A DNA stretch of 64,000 bases, taken from assembly GCF_003589925.1 (NCBI RefSeq), contig NZ_CP032382.1, forward strand, positions 5,456,001 to 5,520,000. Direction: 5' to 3'. Both the position numbers and the translations under genes were made by a program. The notes below the pieces were generated by a model that ran no database searches, was not told the DNA's origin, and saw only the letters and a program-made list of their open reading frames with translations. Positions 27,994-37,800 of the stretch are shown here, piece after piece (within the stretch, counting starts at the first letter, position 1; each line of letters starts with the position of its first letter). This DNA is from Chryseolinea soli (GTDB lineage Bacteria; Bacteroidota; Bacteroidia; Cytophagales; Cyclobacteriaceae).

Positions 27994-28848
27994 ATGGGTA
28001 AGAAAAGAAAACGGGACGTTGAGCTCGTTATATTGTCCGATATCCATCTTGGCACATACGGGTGCCATGCAGAAGACCTGCTGCGTTATCTCAAGACCAT
28101 CCGGCCCAAAAAACTCATTCTGAACGGCGACATCATCGATATGTGGCAATTTAGCAAACGCTATTGGCCCAAGTCGCACATGCAGGTGGTGAAGCACATC
28201 ACCGGGCTTCTCGCCAAAAACACCAAGATCATTTACCTCACCGGCAACCACGACGAGATGCTGCGCAAGTTTGCCAATTTCCGGATCGGCTCTTTCCAGA
28301 TCGACAATAAAGTGGTGCTGCGGCTGAACGGCAAACGCGCCTGGATCTTCCATGGCGACGTTTTTGACGTGACCATGCAATACTCAAAATGGCTGGCCAA
28401 ACTGGGGGCCATTGGCTACGACACGCTCATTCTCATAAACACCTTAGTGAATTGGATCGCGGTGAAACTGGGCAGGGAAAAAATATCCCTTTCCAAACGC
28501 GTGAAAGATAGCGTGAAATCCGCCGTGAAGTTCATCAATGATTTTGAGGTAACGGCCGCCGACATTGCCATCGAGAACCAATACGACTACGTTATTTGTG
28601 GCCATATTCACCATCCCGAAATGAAAAAGATCACCACCGAGAAAGGTGAAGTTATTTACTTAAATTCGGGTGACTGGATTGAAAATCTAACGTCCCTGGA
28701 GTACGACGCAGGCCAATGGCGCATCTACCGCTACAGCGAAGATGCCCAGGCGCAAGCGGTAAAGCTCCCCAAGCGTCTCAACGAGAACCTGGACAACGAA
28801 AAGATTTTCAAAGGACTGGTCAACGAATTCTTAAACCTGAAAAAGTGA
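27994..28848 (+). CDS. LpxH-like metallophosphoesterase
   Basis: 284 aa from the ATG at 27994; a TTG at 27982 is in frame but less likely. Calcineurin-like motifs appear in order: 'SDIHLG', 'NGDIIDMW', 'GNHDEM', 'FHGDVFD' and 'CGHIHHPE', giving the dinuclear metal ligands. This arrangement, including the 'ILNGDIIDMW' form, is typical of the UDP-2,3-diacylglucosamine diphosphatase group acting in lipid A synthesis at the inner membrane. In Bacteroidota several members exist and not all are LpxH. The stop overlaps the start of the next gene (GTGA). Confidence 0.85.
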   Translation: MGKKRKRDVELVILSDIHLGTYGCHAEDLLRYLKTIRPKKLILNGDIIDMWQFSKRYWPKSHMQVVKHITGLLAKNTKIIYLTGNHDEMLRKFANFRIGSFQIDNKVVLRLNGKRAWIFHGDVFDVTMQYSKWLAKLGAIGYDTLILINTLVNWIAVKLGREKISLSKRVKDSVKSAVKFINDFEVTAADIAIENQYDYVICGHIHHPEMKKITTEKGEVIYLNSGDWIENLTSLEYDAGQWRIYRYSEDAQAQAVKLPKRLNENLDNEKIFKGLVNEFLNLKK

Positions 28849-29837
28849 AGATCTTATACGCCATCCAAGGCACCGGCAACGGCCACCTCGCCCGCGCCGA
28901 AGACATCATCCCCGCCCTGAAGCAACATGGCGACCTCGACCTGTTTGTGAGCGGTTCCCAAGCGGATATCAAGCTGTCCTATCCCGTGAAATACAAATCG
29001 AAAGGACTGAGTTTTATTTTTGGCACCAATGGGGGGATAGACTTCGTGAAAACCTTCAAGCGAAACAGCTCGAAGGAAGTCTACAAAGAGATCAAGAAAT
29101 TCCCGGTTGAGAAATACGACTTGGTGATCAATGACTTCGAGCCCGTGTCGGCCTGGGCCTGTCGCAAGCGAGACATTCCTTGCGTCGGGTTGAGCCATCA
29201 GTCTGCTTTGCTGTCGTCTAAGATTCCAACGCCGCGAAAGATCGACCCGGTAGGGGAGTGGGTGCTTCACAATTATGCGCCTGTGGAGAAGTATGTTTCA
29301 TTTCATTTCGATCGCTACGACAACAACATGTTTACCCCGGTTATCCGTAGCGCGGTAAGGAAAAGCAAGGTCGAAACGAAAGATCACTACACCGTTTATT
29401 TGCCCGCTTACGACGATAAGAAACTCGTGCCGTTGCTCACACGCATTCCGCAGGTGCGCTGGCATATTTTCTCCAAACACGCAAAAAAGCCGTATCATGT
29501 GGGCAAGCTCTCCGTGTACCCTGTGAGCAAGGACGAGTTTGCGGCCAGCATGACCTCTGCTACGGGCGTTTTGTGCGGCGCTGGTTTTGAAACACCGGCG
29601 GAGGCACTTTACCTTGGAAAAAAATTGTTGGTGGTGCCGATGAAATCTCAATTGGAGCAACATTACAATGCCGCCTCGCTGAAGCAATTGGGCGTGCCCG
29701 TGCTGAAAAAAGTCAAGAAGAAAAGTCTCGAAAAGATCATCGAATGGCTCGATACCGACACCCGCGTGACGGTAAATTACAACGACAACACCGCCGAGGC
29801 TGTTGCGCTAGCCGTGTCGTTGGGCTCCCAAAAATAA
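28845..29837 (+). CDS. MurG-like glycosyltransferase family protein
   Basis: 330 aa from a GTG at 28845 that overlaps the preceding TGA (GTGA). This start gives the typical 'MKILYAIQGTGNGHLARA' N-terminus with a GT-B glycine-rich loop. The C-terminal half has 'GVLCGAGFETPAEALYLG' and 'KKLLVVPMKSQLEQHYNA', the nucleotide-sugar-binding pattern of MurG-like enzymes. A glycolipid or surface-polysaccharide role is inferred from the coupling to an LpxH-like gene. The frame is open upstream to 28716, but that lies inside the phosphoesterase gene. Confidence 0.82.
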   Translation: MKILYAIQGTGNGHLARAEDIIPALKQHGDLDLFVSGSQADIKLSYPVKYKSKGLSFIFGTNGGIDFVKTFKRNSSKEVYKEIKKFPVEKYDLVINDFEPVSAWACRKRDIPCVGLSHQSALLSSKIPTPRKIDPVGEWVLHNYAPVEKYVSFHFDRYDNNMFTPVIRSAVRKSKVETKDHYTVYLPAYDDKKLVPLLTRIPQVRWHIFSKHAKKPYHVGKLSVYPVSKDEFAASMTSATGVLCGAGFETPAEALYLGKKLLVVPMKSQLEQHYNAASLKQLGVPVLKKVKKKSLEKIIEWLDTDTRVTVNYNDNTAEAVALAVSLGSQK

Positions 29838-29913
29838 GAAACATTAAACTTTTCATAACTGCCTTGTAAAGGTGGGGTAATAACTGTTTCCTACTTTGTC
29901 GTTCGTTAAAGAT

Positions 29914-30603
29914 ATGAGCGACAAGAAATCATTTCGGGTATTGTTGGTAGACGACGACAGGGACATTCTGGAGCTGCTGGAATACAATCTCGAAAAGGAA
30001 GGATTCAAGGTAAGGTCCATCGACGACAGCCTCCAGGCCATCGACGTCGCCAAAGAATTCCGCCCCGACCTCATCATTCTCGACATCATGATGCCACACC
30101 CCAACGGCATAGAGATTTGCAAAGCTCTGCGCGCCCTCAAGCGTTTTGAAGAAACCTATATTTTTTTCCTCACCGCAAAGTCGGAAAGTTATTACCAGGA
30201 GGCCGCGCTCGATACGGGCGGTGATGACTACATTGAAAAAGTGATCGGACTTCGCGCCCTTACTTACAAAGTGAACACGGTGTTGAAACGCAATTTTGTG
30301 ATTCGCAAAAGCATCCGCGAGCTGAAGATCGGCGACCTGGTGATCAACCGGAAGCTGAGCTCTGTAAAAATGAAGGAGGCAGAGATCACGCTGAGCCGGC
30401 CCGAATTTGAATTGCTATTCTTCTTTGCGCAGAATCCCCGCAAAGCCATTTCTCACGAAAGTCTTCTCCGGAACATCTGGGGCTCTGAGATCTATTTGTT
30501 CGACACTTCCATCGACGTCTACATCGAAAACCTGCGCCAAAAACTTGGCCTCAACCTGATCCACCGGACCTCTGATAACCGTTACCGGTTGGATATTCGA
30601 TAG
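29914..30603 (+). CDS. OmpR/PhoB-family response regulator
   Basis: 229 aa from the ATG at 29914; a TTG at 29896 is in frame. The receiver shows the acidic pocket 'VDDDRDILELLEYNL', the phospho-acceptor in 'DLIILDIMMPHPNG' (D near residue 56) and Lys in the 'ATYKVN' region less clearly than usual. The C-terminal winged helix (about 135-229) has 'LSRPEFELLFFFAQNP' and 'IDVYIENLRQKLG'. No sensor kinase lies next to it, so it is an orphan in this window. It was possibly paired with a distant PhoR-like kinase. Confidence 0.9.
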   Translation: MSDKKSFRVLLVDDDRDILELLEYNLEKEGFKVRSIDDSLQAIDVAKEFRPDLIILDIMMPHPNGIEICKALRALKRFEETYIFFLTAKSESYYQEAALDTGGDDYIEKVIGLRALTYKVNTVLKRNFVIRKSIRELKIGDLVINRKLSSVKMKEAEITLSRPEFELLFFFAQNPRKAISHESLLRNIWGSEIYLFDTSIDVYIENLRQKLGLNLIHRTSDNRYRLDIR

Positions 30604-30637
30604 TACCCGTGAGATAAATTAAGCCGAAGGTGCAGAG

Positions 30638-30690
30638 GCGCAAAGTCAACGCAGAGAAATTCTTCGTACATTTTTGCGTTGACTTTGCGC
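30638..30690. repeat. 16-bp inverted repeat between convergent genes
   Basis: Arms GCGCAAAGTCAACGCA (30638-30653) and its exact reverse complement (30675-30690) are separated by 21 bp. It sits between two convergent genes and could act as a REP-like element or bidirectional transcription barrier. No T-run follows directly. Confidence 0.7.
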
Positions 30691-30745
30691 GTTAGCGCGC
30701 CTTTCTGTGCTCACCGAAGCTTAGCAAAGGAGATGTGGTTAAACT

Positions 30746-33700
30746 TTACTCCACAAATTCGATCGTATTGATCTTCGCGATATCCTCGTTGGGCTTCTCC
30801 GGCTTCACCACCACAAAGAATACGTTATGCATCCCAGACACAGGCTTCTCGAACGTTGCTGTGGTCGTTCCGGGTTTATCAAATCCGCCGGTCGATTTCA
30901 CGCTCGCTTTTCCAATCACAGGTCCGGCCTGCGAATCCATGCGCACTTCGATGAATCCCTCTTTGTCGGAGGCATATTCGAAAGAAACCTGGCGGATGCC
31001 AGTGAGGTCGATGTTTTTGAGGAGCATAAAGGCTTTGTGATCACCGGCGGTAAGATTATTGCCAAACCGTGAGAATCCCACCTGCACATCCGTATAGATC
31101 GTTTTCATTTTTGCGTGGCGTAGCGTCACCACATCGGTTTGAGAAACGGGTCCGATGCCGTGTGCGCCTTTGTCGGTATACACCGCTGTCAACCGGTAGA
31201 TGCCACGGGGCTCGTCTTCGCGATTGTCGGTCAAGGCCACGGTACCTTGAAGCGGCAGGTTGGACTTTTCTTTCTTCGTCCGCGAAAGCGACAAGATGTA
31301 TTTCACCATCTCGTTGACATCTTTTTCATCCAGCTGCGGGTGGGCCGCCATCACGTGTTCTGTTCCCCACACCCCGCCACCACCAGCAATGATCTTCTTG
31401 GTGAGTGTGGCCACGGCGTCCGGTTTATCGATGTAGCGTTGCGACACAGCTTGATAGGAGGGACCAACCGAAACCTTGTCCAAGGTATGACACGCCTTGC
31501 AGTCGCTTCCCGCGATCAATGAATAGCCGATCGGCACATTCCCAGTTGCCGCGATGCCTTCTGATTTTCCATTCGCATCCACGTTGACCGGCTCGGGAAT
31601 GTATTCGTAAGAAACGTGCACCGCTTTTGGGTCGATCTTGCCATCCTCGTGGTCGGTCACTTTCACAGCATAGCTGAAGGGCTTCTTGGGCCAGAAAAAC
31701 GACCGGTTATTATGTGACGTGATGGCTACCAGCGGACGGTCATCACCCGCCTTCACGATGATCGTGTCGGTGTCGGTCAGGCCGGCTTTGTCCTTGACGC
31801 GCAAGATGGCGGTGTAGGTGCCCGGTGTCGTATAGGTATATTTCGGGTTGGCCTCGGTCGAGCCGACGGTCTTGCCATCGAACAGCCATTCATAGCGGAT
31901 GGCATCGTCATCGTCAGGGTCGCTGGTGCCGGCGCTGCTAAAAAGAACCCGCAGCGGTGTCTCACCCACAGCCTCGCGTACAACGGGCAGGTTCCGAAGC
32001 TCGGAGGTAAGAAATACTTTTTTGCTCAATTCAGCTTGTGCTACCGAATCCGTGACGCGGGCACTGGCCTGGGGTGGTCTGTTGCCGGTATTGTATTCGA
32101 TCTTCACAAGCCGTGCGTCGTCGTTGTCGGCACCGTATACCGAACCATATTCCAGCATGTACATCACCCCATCGCTGCCAAAAGCCAGGTCGATGGGTCT
32201 CCTGAAGTCGCCGTTCGCCGACATGAAGGGTTCACTGCGCACATAATTTTCGTTCTTATCGAAACGCAGGGCCAGCACCCAGTTGCGCATCCAATCGAAA
32301 ACAAATAGTGCGCCGTCATAGTAGTCGGGGAATTTGTTTTTCGAAGGAGAATCTTTGTCGTAGGTATAAAACGATCCGGCCATGGCGCTGCGGCCACCCT
32401 GACCCAGCTCGGGAAACTCTTTGGAGGCCGCATAAGGATACCAGATCATGGCCGGTTGAGCGGGCGGCAGCTCCTGGAGGCCGGTATTGTTGGGGGAATT
32501 GTTTATGGGTTTTGCCGGATCGAAGCGCGGGCCTGCAGTTTGCTTGGCAAAATCCCAATCGGCGTAAGCATAATTGTTTCCCACAAAGTAGGGCCAGCCG
32601 AAATTACCAGCCTTCTTGGCCTGATTAAATTCGTCGTAACCACGGGGACCCTGTACACTGTCTTTGCCCGCATCGGGTCCGATCTCTCCCCAATACAAAA
32701 CAGAGGTCTTCGGATTGACAGCAATGCGATAAGGATTGCGGCAACCCATCACATAGATCTCGGGCAGGGTCTTTTCTTTTCCTTTGGGAAACAGATTGCC
32801 TTCGGGGATGGTGTACGTGCCATCGGCCTCGGGATGAATGCGAAGTACCTTGCCTTTTAAGTCGTTGGTGTTGGAGGGGCCGCGTTGGGCGTCCTGTGAA
32901 TAGTATTGCTTGTCCGGTCGTTCATCCAGCGGAGGGTAGCCATTGGCGGGGAAAGGGGTTGAGCTGTCGCCGGTGGACAAGTAGAGATTTCCATCCTTGT
33001 CCCAGGCCAGTGAACCGCCATGGTGAGAGCCGCTGTTTTCCTGTACGGGCACTTTTAACAGGACCTTTTCAGATGCCAGGTCGAGTGTATTATCCTCTTT
33101 CAAAACGAAGCGCGAAAGATTAAAAATGATCGGCTCTTTGTCGGTGGGAGGAGAGTAGTACAGGTAGATGTAAGGTTGTTTTGGGAAACCCGGATCCAAG
33201 GTCACGCCAATGAGGCCGGTGCCGCCCTTGATACACACGTCGAAGCGATGTACGATTTTATATTCGCCGGTTTTGGAATTATACAGGCTCAGGTTGGCGC
33301 TGCGCAATTCCGTAAAGAAGATGCGGCCGTCGTTGGCCACGGCGAGTTCCATCGGGGTGTTGAGGTCGTTGACCAGTGTGGTTTTGACAAACCGGTTTTC
33401 TTCGGGAGTGACCACCGAATATGACTTGCTGTAGTCCAGGACACCATTGCCCATGGCATATTTAATACCGCCCAGAAGATGCTCCACGTACAGGGGTTCG
33501 GTATAGCTGGAATCCACGTGGCCGCTGGCGGTATAGAACGCCCGGCCGCCGTCGAACTCGTGATACCAGGCGATGGGGTGGTTGGCGCCGTTGGTTCCAC
33601 CTTCATAGGTGTTTTCGTCCAGGTAGGCCAGCACTTTTATGCCCGGATAGAAGGAGCGGTAGTTATACCATTCGTCCTTGCGTTCCCAATGGTCGGGGAG

Positions 33701-34198
33701 GCCTTTGGTGGAAATATGGGTTTTGTCGGTCACATTGATGGTCGCCATGCGGATGTTGGAGTTGTGTGGATGGCTGGAGAAAAAGGCACCCATCAATTTT
33801 CCATACCAGGGCCATTCATACTCCGTATCAGCTGCAGAGTGAATGCCAACGTAGCCGCCACCCGCCTGAATGTAGCGTTCGAATGCAGCTTGCTGTTCGG
33901 CATTCAGCACGTTGCGCGTGGTGTTGTTGAACACGACGGCGTGATAGTTTTTCAGACTGTCGTCGATGAAGTATGCGGCGTTTTTAGTGGTGTCGACGGC
34001 AAATCCATTTTCTTTCCCCAACTTTTGGATCGCGGCGTCCGCAAAAGGGATGGACGAGTGTTTCCATCCTTTCGTTTTGGAAAACACCAGCACGCGCGGA
34101 GGCGTGGGTTTCCCGGTGTTGCAGGAATGGAGGACTAGCGAGGAGGCGACGAGAATAAGAAACGGACCGAGCCGTTTCAGAAATTTTGGTAAGAACAT
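30746..34198 (-). CDS. Lipoprotein fusing ThuA, sugar dehydrogenase, PKD, cytochrome c and a binding module
   Basis: 1150 aa from the ATG at 34198, which gives a lipoprotein signal ending 'SSLVLHSC'; an upstream ATG at 34243 is less likely. Order: a ThuA-like domain (about 30-265, 'RVLVFSKTKGWKH', 'GGYVGIHSAADTEYEWPWY'), a PQQ-type glucose/sorbosone dehydrogenase propeller (about 275-700, 'LIGVTLDPGFP', 'GGSLAWDKDGNLYLSTGD'), a PKD domain (about 740-820), a monohaem cytochrome c with 'CKACH' and a distal Met in 'HVMAAHP' (about 865-950), and a C-terminal carbohydrate-binding-like sandwich. Family inference: periplasmic or surface oxidation of sugars with electron transfer to the attached haem. 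Confidence 0.88.
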   Translation of the reverse strand: MFLPKFLKRLGPFLILVASSLVLHSCNTGKPTPPRVLVFSKTKGWKHSSIPFADAAIQKLGKENGFAVDTTKNAAYFIDDSLKNYHAVVFNNTTRNVLNAEQQAAFERYIQAGGGYVGIHSAADTEYEWPWYGKLMGAFFSSHPHNSNIRMATINVTDKTHISTKGLPDHWERKDEWYNYRSFYPGIKVLAYLDENTYEGGTNGANHPIAWYHEFDGGRAFYTASGHVDSSYTEPLYVEHLLGGIKYAMGNGVLDYSKSYSVVTPEENRFVKTTLVNDLNTPMELAVANDGRIFFTELRSANLSLYNSKTGEYKIVHRFDVCIKGGTGLIGVTLDPGFPKQPYIYLYYSPPTDKEPIIFNLSRFVLKEDNTLDLASEKVLLKVPVQENSGSHHGGSLAWDKDGNLYLSTGDSSTPFPANGYPPLDERPDKQYYSQDAQRGPSNTNDLKGKVLRIHPEADGTYTIPEGNLFPKGKEKTLPEIYVMGCRNPYRIAVNPKTSVLYWGEIGPDAGKDSVQGPRGYDEFNQAKKAGNFGWPYFVGNNYAYADWDFAKQTAGPRFDPAKPINNSPNNTGLQELPPAQPAMIWYPYAASKEFPELGQGGRSAMAGSFYTYDKDSPSKNKFPDYYDGALFVFDWMRNWVLALRFDKNENYVRSEPFMSANGDFRRPIDLAFGSDGVMYMLEYGSVYGADNDDARLVKIEYNTGNRPPQASARVTDSVAQAELSKKVFLTSELRNLPVVREAVGETPLRVLFSSAGTSDPDDDDAIRYEWLFDGKTVGSTEANPKYTYTTPGTYTAILRVKDKAGLTDTDTIIVKAGDDRPLVAITSHNNRSFFWPKKPFSYAVKVTDHEDGKIDPKAVHVSYEYIPEPVNVDANGKSEGIAATGNVPIGYSLIAGSDCKACHTLDKVSVGPSYQAVSQRYIDKPDAVATLTKKIIAGGGGVWGTEHVMAAHPQLDEKDVNEMVKYILSLSRTKKEKSNLPLQGTVALTDNREDEPRGIYRLTAVYTDKGAHGIGPVSQTDVVTLRHAKMKTIYTDVQVGFSRFGNNLTAGDHKAFMLLKNIDLTGIRQVSFEYASDKEGFIEVRMDSQAGPVIGKASVKSTGGFDKPGTTTATFEKPVSGMHNVFFVVVKPEKPNEDIAKINTIEFVE

Positions 34199-34823
34199 GG
34201 TGGTTTGGTTATCGTGCTGATAAAGTAGTGAAAAAACACACATTGCCCAGGAGATACTTTGCCGCTGGAGGGACTGGCTTTTAAAAGGAAATTAGGCCAG
34301 AGAGAAATGTGCGGCGAGTATTTTTTTCAGGACATCAAGCTTAAGCCCTTCACTATTTTTTGAATTCAGGTAGCCAAAAAGCCATCAAAGGATTTTTTAA
34401 CCTGAGTAAAATGCACCTGTTCGGCAGCTTTCCTTCAAAGAGAATAAACATGCCCACGTTCCAAGCAGTAGCAACCTTGGCCTTACCCCGCCGCTGGTAG
34501 CTGAAATTACCCGTTGCTGGAAGAGTGGCAGGGTCACAGGATAATGGACCTGAATTTCTTCGACAAATCCGGACCGAATGTTACATGAGCCATGTAATGT
34601 TTCAATCGCGTACCTGGGAGAAACTGCAAAATGGCTAGTTTTGGGGTGTTACTTAACACAGGTGTGGGTTATTAATCAGGTGAGGCTTGTTAATGGACGG
34701 GGCGATGTGCAGTGAATAGAATAACTTCATAATCGGGAAAAAGCATACCCTCGACATTCTCCTGCCATCGTTATAATTCTTATCTTTATCTTCGTAAACA
34801 ATAACGTCTATAGAAAGTTTTTT
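34199..34823. other. Divergent intergenic region without a gene
   Basis: 625 bp between two divergent genes. No credible coding frame is visible. It holds a short inverted repeat, TTACATG (34581-34587) and CATGTAA (34591-34597), of operator-like size. The plus-strand end is AT-rich (TATCTTTA at about 34790) and probably contains the promoter of the next gene, but no full consensus match is present. Confidence 0.5.
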
Positions 34824-37800
34824 ATGGTTACTTTATCAAAACAAGGGACGGCTACGCTTCGCGCCATTTTTTTAGCTGCTTTTTGCCTCATCGGCTCCCT
34901 GACTTTCGCACAAACCACTTATTACGCTCGCCAGAACGGTAACTGGGCTACCCCGTCAACATGGTCCACCGTGTCTTGTTCCGGTGCAGCTGCAACCACC
35001 GTACCGGGATCGACCTCCAATGTGGTGATCTGCGCGGGGCGCACGGTGACTGCGTCTTCTAATACGAGCACGACCGTGGCCAACGTGACCATCCAGGCTA
35101 CGGGTATTCTAACCCGGACGGGCAACGGTCATATTTACATGAATTCATTAGTGCTGGATGGCCTCGTGGACGGCAACGGTCAGGGCGATCTCCGGATGGG
35201 AAATACGGCAGGATCTACGCTTAGCGGAACCGGGGTTTACAGTGTCGACAATGGCAGCAGCGATATCCGCCTCCAAAGTAACGTAACCATTCTCGCAGGT
35301 ACCGACCTCACCTTCGACGATGATGGCACCTTTCGTATCAATGGAAAAACCGCAACCAACAACGGCAAAATTTCCATCATCACACCTTCGAACTTTTCCG
35401 GCAACGGAATCTTCCTGAATAATACAACAACATCCTATTTGCTGTACAGTCGGGGCGCTAATTTTGGCGGAACCACGCTCAATGCTGCCAACACAGGCAA
35501 CACAGTTGAATTCAAACCCACTTCAGGCTCCAGAACAATGGGTGGCGCAGGAAGTTTTTATCATTTGATCATCAGCGGGGCAACTTCCAACTGCAGCGCC
35601 GCCACAACCATTCGGGGCAACCTCACCATTAACGCCGGTGCTACCTTGAACTCCAACGGAAGGGACATTAGTATTGCCGGCAATTGGACCAATAACGGCT
35701 CGTTTACCGAGGGTACTAGAAAAGTAACTTTCAACGGCAGCGCGAACAACCAAACCGTTACAGCCGAAACATTCTACGACCTCACCATCAATAACACATT
35801 CGCTAGCGGTAAGGTTACGGCCACCGGGAATATCAGTATCACCAACGGCCGCACGTTGACGATGACCTCCGGTATTTTCGACATGCAAACCAATACGCTC
35901 ACGCAAACTGCTGGCTCGGCCAAACTGACTGCGAGCGGGGGGGATCTTCGCATGGCAAAGACGGGAGTGACGCTGCCTGAACTTACCGGAACCTACACGA
36001 TCACCGGGGGAACGATCACCTTCAGTGGATCGGGTGCCCAGACGGCAAGAGCCCTTAACACAGGCTCCAGTACGTATTATCACATTGCCTTCAGCGGTGG
36101 TGGTACCACTACACTTGCCGGGGACATTACGGTTAAGGGTAACTGGACGAATACAGGAAACACGGTGACAGGCAACGTGATCACGACCTTTGGTGGCACA
36201 GGGACGCAGACCATAACCAACACTGCGGGTCAGATCTTTTACACCCTTAAGACAAACACCACTGGGCCTTTGACCCTGGCGGCTTCAACGAATGCTACGG
36301 TTTCCAATACCCTCAACATGACGTCAGGTAATATCAATCTGAATGGTCAAACCCTTCAATTGGGTAATGGAAGTGGTGCGGCGCTTTCCCGCACTGCGGG
36401 AATTTGCTATGGTGGCTTCTTCAAGAGATATTTCCCTGCCGCTACGGCCATCAGCCCGACGGCAGGATCGTTGTATGGTTTGTTCCCGGTTGGAAGCTCA
36501 GTGAGCTATCGACCGGTTCAGGTGACCTCAACAGCCAACGCTACAACCGGCGGATATGTGATTGTTGAACACAACGATGCTTTAACCACTGTAGATGTTA
36601 GCTATAATGACAATGAGGGTACGGCGATCCAGCGGGTTACCGACATGAACGATTTGATCTCTACTTCGGGACTTGTAGGAGGAACATACACGCTAAGTGT
36701 GACCATGGGTTCACTCTCGAGTCAGGGCGTAGTTTCTGATTTGAAACTGGAGACACAGGATGGCCCCCCGTATGGCGTCGGTACACACGTTACCTCAACA
36801 GGCACGCCAGCTTCACCTGTGGTAGCCCGGTCTGGATTGGCCGCAGGTGATTTCAACCATACGTTCGTTCTGGGTACAAAAAACGCCAGTGCGACGCCCA
36901 TGGTAGCGTCTTATTACTCCAGAATAACCGGCACGTGGACAGGCACCTCGACATGGTCACTGACTAACGGTGGCCCGAGTTGCACTTGTGTTCCTTCATC
37001 GTCGTCAATTGTGTACATCACCTCCGGAACAGTGGTGACGATTACAACCGGTGCTCAGACAGTCGATTTTGTGTTTATCAAATCCGGAGGGACACTGAAC
37101 TCCTCATCCGGCTCCTTGACTGCTAACTACGACATGTCCACGGAAGGTAGCGGCAAATTTGGAGCGGGAGGAACTACTGCCTGGACAATCAAAAGAGATC
37201 TTACATTTTCCGGAACGGGTACATCTACATCAACTGTGGCCATAAACGTTACCGGTGACCTTGAAATTGATGCCGGTACTACTTTTAATACAACCAGTGC
37301 CTTATCCGTTGCTGGCGATGAGATTACCATCGATGGAACACTGGGTATTGGCTCGAGTACGCTGACCCTGTCAGGGGCCAACGCCACCATTTCCGGTTCT
37401 GCGGGAAGTATCACGGGGACATCTTCGGCTAATATAAATTTCACTACCTCTAAGAGCATTCTGTCGGGAAGCAGTTTGACAATTCAACCCAACATCAACT
37501 TGTCTTCTGGAGTTGTATTAACCAATTCGGGTACCGTTACCCATTCCGGAAACCTAACAGGCGCCGCCGCTTCATCCACATGGGTTAACGACGCCGGCTC
37601 CGTTTATAACGTCACCGGTGCCGTGCTCGCAACCGGCGTGCTCAACACCGATGCGATTCCCAACTTGGTAAACTACAATGGAAGTGGTGCCCAAACCGTC
37701 AAAGCGCCCAACACCACGTACTATGATCTTCAAATATCCAACGCAGGCACAAAGTCCCTCACCGGAAATTTGACAGTTGACAACTCACTGACGATCCAAG

